Positions 60,487 to 64,000 of a stretch of DNA of 64,000 nt are shown here, one piece after another. Every line of letters begins with the position of its first letter. Within the stretch, counting starts at the first letter, position 1. The position numbers and the translations under genes are program-made. Source of the DNA: JBIQKZ01 sp044464765 (GTDB lineage Bacteria; Pseudomonadota; Gammaproteobacteria; Burkholderiales; Burkholderiaceae_B). The DNA lies in contig JBIQKZ010000001.1 in the NCBI GenBank assembly GCA_044464765.1, positions 239,940-303,939 of the forward strand, written 5' to 3'. The notes under the pieces are model-generated. The model worked only from the letters and a program-made list of their open reading frames with translations. It made no database searches and was not told the DNA's origin.

Positions 60487-60613
60487 GAGGCGCAAGCTCA
60501 TTTGCGCTCGTATCGAATTTTCGATGTGCGCTTTGCCAATCCTGGCTTCGTAGAAGTGACGAGCCAGTAGCTGGATCACAGCACATCTCTTAATCTTGAA
60601 AAAGGAACGGTCT

Positions 60614-60838
60614 ATGAACCACACTATGCCATCCGATGACTACGATATAGCGGTTGCCAAATTGGCTCAGCTAGATGCGCTCTTGCTCAGCATTACTGCG
60701 GACGGATTCGATTCATATGAAGGGCTTAATCGCAAGCTCAGGCATGACGTGCTATGGCTTGCGAGTGATCTTGCTGGTGAAGCGCATCAGCGAATGGTCC
60801 GCCACTTCTCGGATCAGACCGAAGCGACCGCACGCTAG
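60614..60838 (+). CDS. Hypothetical protein (74 residues)
   Basis: ATG 60614 is preferred over 60596 because AAGGAA lies seven bases upstream. The product (MNHTMPSDDYDIAVAKLAQLDALLLSI, later LRHDVLWLASDLAGEAHQRMV) is helical and acidic, resembling short plasmid or island proteins of unknown function. It follows the phosphatase gene on the same strand. Confidence 0.55.
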   Translation: MNHTMPSDDYDIAVAKLAQLDALLLSITADGFDSYEGLNRKLRHDVLWLASDLAGEAHQRMVRHFSDQTEATAR

Positions 60839-61212
60839 CACAGGGCAACGGTAAGCCGGCAGTACTGCCTTATGCTCGACCGCGGCGAATCGCGCAAACC
60901 GCCCTGCCGACACCTGCGGACGATGGGACGGTCCCGCAGCATGCGCGCAAGTCCGATATGTTCTAGCGCTTGAGAAATTCGTTGAGGCAGAGCATCTCAC
61001 CGACATAATGACGGAGTACAGGGCGAAGCCGAGTGTCATATAAGTCGGTTATCAAAGTGTTGGCGGAAACAGGTACCTGGCAGTAACCCGGGCTGAATGA
61101 TGGGAGCATCATGGAACCTGATGAAAGCTCGTTGCACCAAATGCCCGCTCACACTGATGCGCTACGAGTGCAGATAAGGAAAGATCAAGGAGCAGTGGCT
61201 ACTCGGATGTAA
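60839..61212. other. Interval without a recognisable gene, left of the IS element
   Basis: A frame open from about 60850 to 61043 encodes VRYVLALEKFVEAEHLTDIMTEYRAKPSVI at its end, without a start codon. This looks like the 3' remnant of a lost gene. Nothing else is seen. Confidence 0.3.
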
Positions 61213-62467
61213 TGACCCAGCAGTTTCTGCTCCACTCATGCGGCTAATGCGAATGCCTCAGCCGGGGTTTTCATGTTCAGCGCCTTATGTGGACGCCGGT
61301 GGTTGTAAAAGCGTATCCAGTCGCCGATCACGCGGCTGGCATGCTGCAAGGTTTCAAACCGGTGCCGGTGGGCACATTGCTCTTTAAGCGTCCTGATCAC
61401 CCGTTCCACTATACCGTTCTGCTGCGGGCAGTGCGGTGTGATGAACTCCTGGCGCAGGCCGTAACTGCGTACCAGCGCCGTGTAGCTGCGACTCGTAAAA
61501 ACGAGGCCATTGTCCGACCGTAGCAGGAATGGCTCAGCAACACGGCCCAGGGTGCCGAAGCGGGCGATCAAGGCGTGTTCCAGCGCGCTGCCAGCGGTCG
61601 TGGCTTTGCCGCTGCGCGACAGGTGCCAGCCGAGCAGTTCACGCGTGTGGCAGTTGATGACTAGCGCCAGGGTCGCCCAACCATCCCGGCCAGCCCAGAT
61701 CCGGCACAAATCAGTCGACCAGCGCTCATTCGGCGCACTCGCCACTGAAGGCAAGGCTTGAATACGTGGCCGGAATCCAATGGCACGCTTCTTCACCTGC
61801 CAACCCTTGAGCTGGAAGATGCGCTGCACCGTGTTCTTGTTCATGCCTAGCAGATAGGCGACCGTCCGATACCCAAACGACGGCGATTCTTCGATCATCG
61901 CTTTGATGGGTTCTGCCAGTTCAGGCTTAACTTTCGGCGCGGCCTTCGTAGGCTTGTAGTACGCCGTTTCAGCCAACGCAGCCTCCTTGCGGCGCAGCTC
62001 CCGTTCCAGCTCTCGAATCCGTTTACGTTCCGCCTTGGTTGATTCTGATTGTCGTTCTGCCGCCAGGTCCGCCCGCTCATTGGCCTGCTCGCAACTGGCG
62101 CGCCAACGACGAATCTGTTCGGGATACAAACCACGACGCCGACAGTATTCCGCTAACTCTTCCTCGGTCAATGCGGCCGTCTCCAGCACGGCATTGAACT
62201 TGTGCCGGGAGCTCCAGCCTTCTGTGCTCGTTGATGCGTTCGGCAGTAAACGTCCCGTACGACGGGCTTGTTTGCGCCAGTTATACAGCGTGGCGGCCGA
62301 AATCCCTTCTTCAGTCGCCAGCTCGCTGACCGTACGGTTGTAAGGCGCCTCCAGCTTGGCCAAGATGGCCTCACGGCGCTCAGGGGAATACTTCATGGGA
62401 ACCTTCTCACCGCCCCGGGTTGGACATTCAAACTCTAACATCAGTAGAGGTTCCAACTATTCTGACA
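61213..62467 (-). mobile_element. IS3-family insertion sequence
   Basis: The boundaries are proposed from imperfect terminal repeats: TGACCCAGCAGTT at the left end and, in reverse complement, TGTCAGAATAGTT at the right (8 of 13 positions equal). The length of about 1255 bp and 23 bases between transposase stop and left end suit the family. Flanking 3-4 base duplications do not match, suggesting deletion or recombination after insertion. An alternative end pair TGGAACCT/AGGTTCCA (61112 and 62455) exists. Confidence 0.5.
61236..62396 (-). CDS. IS3-family transposase, single fused reading frame
   Basis: 386 residues from ATG 62396. The N-terminal part (MKYSPERREAILAKLEAPYN, EEGISAATLYNWRKQAR, LAEYCRRRGLYPEQIRRW) is OrfA-like with a helix-turn-helix and a charged coiled coil. 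From about residue 145 it is an OrfB-like integrase core with DDE residues in WSTDLCRIW, LRSDNGLVF and QQNGIVERV. IS3 elements usually need a -1 frameshift between OrfA and OrfB; here the two are directly in frame, with the junction at AETAYYKPTKAAPKV. Confidence 0.85.
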   Translation of the reverse strand: MKYSPERREAILAKLEAPYNRTVSELATEEGISAATLYNWRKQARRTGRLLPNASTSTEGWSSRHKFNAVLETAALTEEELAEYCRRRGLYPEQIRRWRASCEQANERADLAAERQSESTKAERKRIRELERELRRKEAALAETAYYKPTKAAPKVKPELAEPIKAMIEESPSFGYRTVAYLLGMNKNTVQRIFQLKGWQVKKRAIGFRPRIQALPSVASAPNERWSTDLCRIWAGRDGWATLALVINCHTRELLGWHLSRSGKATTAGSALEHALIARFGTLGRVAEPFLLRSDNGLVFTSRSYTALVRSYGLRQEFITPHCPQQNGIVERVIRTLKEQCAHRHRFETLQHASRVIGDWIRFYNHRRPHKALNMKTPAEAFALAA

Positions 62468-62468
62468 G

Positions 62469-62765
62469 CGGGGGCCGGCGCGTGAGCATTTAATGAATGC
62501 GGTGTGGTTGGTGGAAACAGTAATGCGCAAAGAGCTGGTGCCGCTCAAGGTGAACCTGGCGCAATTCGGCAACCAGGTGCCGCACTTGCATTGGCATGTC
62601 ATTCCTCGCTGGTCGCTAGATACTCATTTTCCGGATGCGGTCTGGGCCGAGCCTCAGCAGCGCAGCGCCGAGCAGCAGCTTGCCTGGCAAAACTTTACAG
62701 AGCAGCAACAGCGCTTACTGCCTACTTATCATGCCGCCTTGCGACTTGCGTTGGATGCCTTGTGA
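62469..62765 (+). pseudogene. Truncated HIT-family protein
   Basis: The frame is open directly from the IS right end, and the first methionine is at 62493. It encodes HLMNAVWLVETVMRKEL, VNLAQFGNQVPHLHWHVIPRW with the HIT motif HLHWHV, then the usual acidic C-terminus. The N-terminal half of a HIT hydrolase (about 50 residues) is missing and is not found left of the IS. It is probably non-functional. Confidence 0.75.
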
Positions 62766-62790
62766 ACTGAGCGGCTGCCGCTTCTCGAAC

Positions 62791-63618
62791 CTAGCCCGTA
62801 TAGCCGCCGGAGCACAAGACAGTCTCGCCCGAAATATAGTTTGATTCCGGAAGGCACAACAGGTACACCGCGTTAGCCGCGTCTTCCGGAGAGCCGGCGT
62901 ATCCAAGCGGGATCCCGCTTTGCAGTTTGTCGAGGTAGTCGGGGTGAATGCCTACCGAAATGCGTTGCTGCCCCACTTGTATGCTTGCGTCTGCCTCGCT
63001 GCTTGTAGCCGTAAGGCGGGTTTCGATCAGACCGAATACCACACAGTTGACGTTGGTCTTCAAGCGCCCCCACTCCTTCGCCAGCGACTTGGTCAGCCCG
63101 ATGATGCCGGCCTTGGCAGCGCCATAATTGACTTGTCCGGCCTGGCCAGACAGTGCAGTAATGGACGAAATATTGACCACCTTACGGTGGTGGCCTTTGC
63201 CTTCGTCTTGGTCCGCTCGCACCAGCCCCTTGATCACCGGCTGAGCCGCACGAAGAATACGAAACGGTGCAGTCAAGTGACAGTCAATAATGGCATACCA
63301 CTGTTCGTCACTCATATTCTGGATGACACTGTCCCAGGTATAGCCGGCGTTATTAATAATAATGTCCAGCCCTGCGTAGTTATCGATTGCAACCCGTACG
63401 AAGCGCTCTCCAAAGTCGGCAGCGGTAACGTCCCCGTCACAAACTACTGCTTGGCCTCCTAGCCCTTCAATCTCTTTTCTTACCGCTTCGGCCTCTTCCT
63501 GATCGAGGTCGTTTACTACGAGCCGTGCGCCAGCGCTTGCCAGTTTCAACGCTATGGCTCTACCTATTCCGCGTCCCGCCCCTGATACGAGGGCAACCTG
63601 TCCAGACAAGGTCTTCAT
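62791..63618 (-). CDS. Short-chain dehydrogenase/reductase (3-oxoacyl reductase-like)
   Basis: 275 residues. Complete SDR motifs are present: SGAGRGIGRA, NNAGYTWDS, ISSITALSGQ with the catalytic Ser, and YGAAK. It resembles 3-oxoacyl-ACP/3-hydroxyacyl-CoA type SDRs. It converges with the HIT fragment and is divergent from the truncated SDR gene at 63875 across the repeat-bearing region. The substrate is unknown; a role in fatty or cyclic acid beta-oxidation is plausible. Confidence 0.8.
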   Translation of the reverse strand: MKTLSGQVALVSGAGRGIGRAIALKLASAGARLVVNDLDQEEAEAVRKEIEGLGGQAVVCDGDVTAADFGERFVRVAIDNYAGLDIIINNAGYTWDSVIQNMSDEQWYAIIDCHLTAPFRILRAAQPVIKGLVRADQDEGKGHHRKVVNISSITALSGQAGQVNYGAAKAGIIGLTKSLAKEWGRLKTNVNCVVFGLIETRLTATSSEADASIQVGQQRISVGIHPDYLDKLQSGIPLGYAGSPEDAANAVYLLCLPESNYISGETVLCSGGYTG

Positions 63619-63657
63619 GCGTGCTTCCTTCTTTTACGTAGACTGATTCGATAAAGA

Positions 63658-63769
63658 CAATCGGTTCTCAAGGCAACCGGCTTTCAAGGTAACCAGTTTC
63701 CAGAGCAATCGATTCGTACGGCAAGCGATTTTCAGAACAAGCGATTCGTGACGCGACCGGTTCACCGAG
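63658..63769. repeat. Seven tandem degenerate 16-bp repeats
   Basis: The segment divides exactly into seven 16-base units, beginning CAATCGGTTCTCAAGG, CAACCGGCTTTCAAGG and ending CGACCGGTTCACCGAG. The approximate consensus is CAAYCGRTTYTCARGG. A partial related unit precedes them. The array lies in the divergent intergenic region, with no spacers, so it is not a CRISPR array. Its function is unknown. Confidence 0.8.
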
Positions 63770-63828
63770 AACTGCTGAAACTCCCGCCCGCTTTTTAAAA
63801 AGGCGAAATGTATTGCGCCGTTTTTTAC

Positions 63829-63855
63829 TTTACTGTAAATTTACACCAATGTAAA
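63829..63855. promoter_or_regulatory. Overlapping TTTACA/TGTAAA inverted repeats
   Basis: TTTACTGTAAA (63829-63839), the perfect palindrome TGTAAATTTACA (63834-63845) and TTTACA-CCAA-TGTAAA (63840-63855) overlap. They end 19 bases before the ATG at 63875 and precede AGGAG. This is probably a repressor operator (TetR type by appearance) controlling the following gene. Confidence 0.5.
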
Positions 63856-63874
63856 AACTAAATCAGGAGTAAGC

Positions 63875-63982
63875 ATGGAGTTGCAGGGACAATCTGTTGT
63901 AGTCAGTGGTGGAGCCTCTGGGCTGGGCGCAGAAACGGTGCGCCACCAGACTGAGCTTAGCACCGGAGCCCAAGCCTCGTGA
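63875..63982 (+). pseudogene. Truncated SDR gene, N-terminal part only
   Basis: After an AGGAG ribosome-binding site, MELQGQSVVVSGGASGLGAETVR is a normal SDR N-terminus with the GGASGLG cofactor motif. After about residue 23 the sequence departs (HQTELSTGAQAS) and stops at 63982. The gene is therefore broken, by rearrangement near 63945, while its promoter region seems intact. Confidence 0.7.
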
Positions 63983-64000
63983 CAAACATCGCAATTCCTT

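Noticed and set aside
61112..62455. IS boundaries at TGGAACCT/AGGTTCCA
   Set aside because: An 8-bp perfect match, but it leaves 124 bases after the transposase stop and the similarity does not continue inward; the 61213/62467 pair suits IS3 geometry better. Neither has matching target duplications.
63658..63769. CRISPR array
   Set aside because: Units are contiguous 16-mers without spacers and are degenerate; no cas genes are present.
1..64000. tRNA or rRNA genes
   Set aside because: I saw no cloverleaf-like segment with a conserved T-arm or any rRNA sequence on either strand; a covariance-model scan would settle it.

Overview
The window looks like chromosomal DNA of a high-GC betaproteobacterium of the Burkholderiales, most likely Alcaligenaceae. 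The evidence is a PhaM-type granule protein, a DUF3717 protein, a caa3-type cox locus with DUF2970 and a 33-residue assembly peptide, a fused LivH-LivM permease, and a CIRCE-controlled rpoH. Family calls rest on reading motifs in the translations; no database search was run.

Layout. 1-13.2 kb: the 3' end of S-formylglutathione hydrolase, then a co-directional operon (branched-chain-type ABC importer, SdhA-like flavoprotein, stand-alone [2Fe-2S] protein, winged-helix regulator, fused hydantoinase A/B), then frmR-frmA for glutathione-dependent formaldehyde oxidation with a candidate FrmR operator. 13.4-18.3 kb: a 7TMR-DISM sensor kinase and OmpR-type regulator, divergent from a large lipoprotein gene. 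18.3-31.7 kb: a ten-gene catabolic operon (binding protein, SDR, cyclase-family hydrolase, DUF35-SDR fusion, thiolase-fold protein, acyl-CoA ligase, Rieske oxygenase alpha/beta, IorB and IorA) with a divergent MarR gene. Its composition resembles indole-3-acetate degradation (iad-type) loci, and a route from indoleacetate through isatin to anthraniloyl-CoA can be proposed gene by gene. 31.7-36.2 kb: a Fur-box-preceded redox/iron operon (PepSY membrane protein, DUF2271 with an ApbE flavinylation motif, DUF4198, ApbE, membrane-anchored flavodoxin/FNR reductase). 36.3-40.1 kb: rpoH with a perfect CIRCE element, a probable small RNA, and a CPA1 antiporter. 40.3-48.8 kb: the cytochrome c oxidase structural and assembly locus, without ctaG. 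49.1-57.7 kb: NUDIX hydrolase, DUF3717, PhaM, GlmU, an MFS exporter, a glycosyltransferase, an Lrp-type regulator and GlmS.

57.7-64 kb is accessory DNA. Just past the glmS stop codon, at the classical attTn7 position, lies what looks like one end of a Tn7-like element with AATAAAGTC-type repeats. Behind it are decayed small reading frames, an Abi_C/HEPN-like gene, a calcineurin-type phosphatase and an IS3-family element adjoining a truncated HIT gene. After that come an SDR gene, an array of seven 16-bp degenerate tandem repeats, and a truncated second SDR gene near the window end.

The points most worth a second look are the proposed isatin-forming catabolic module with its non-canonical thiolase-fold and dead-SDR proteins, the Tn7-like end with defence-like cargo, the flavinylated DUF2271 system, the candidate sRNA after rpoH, and the 16-bp repeat array.
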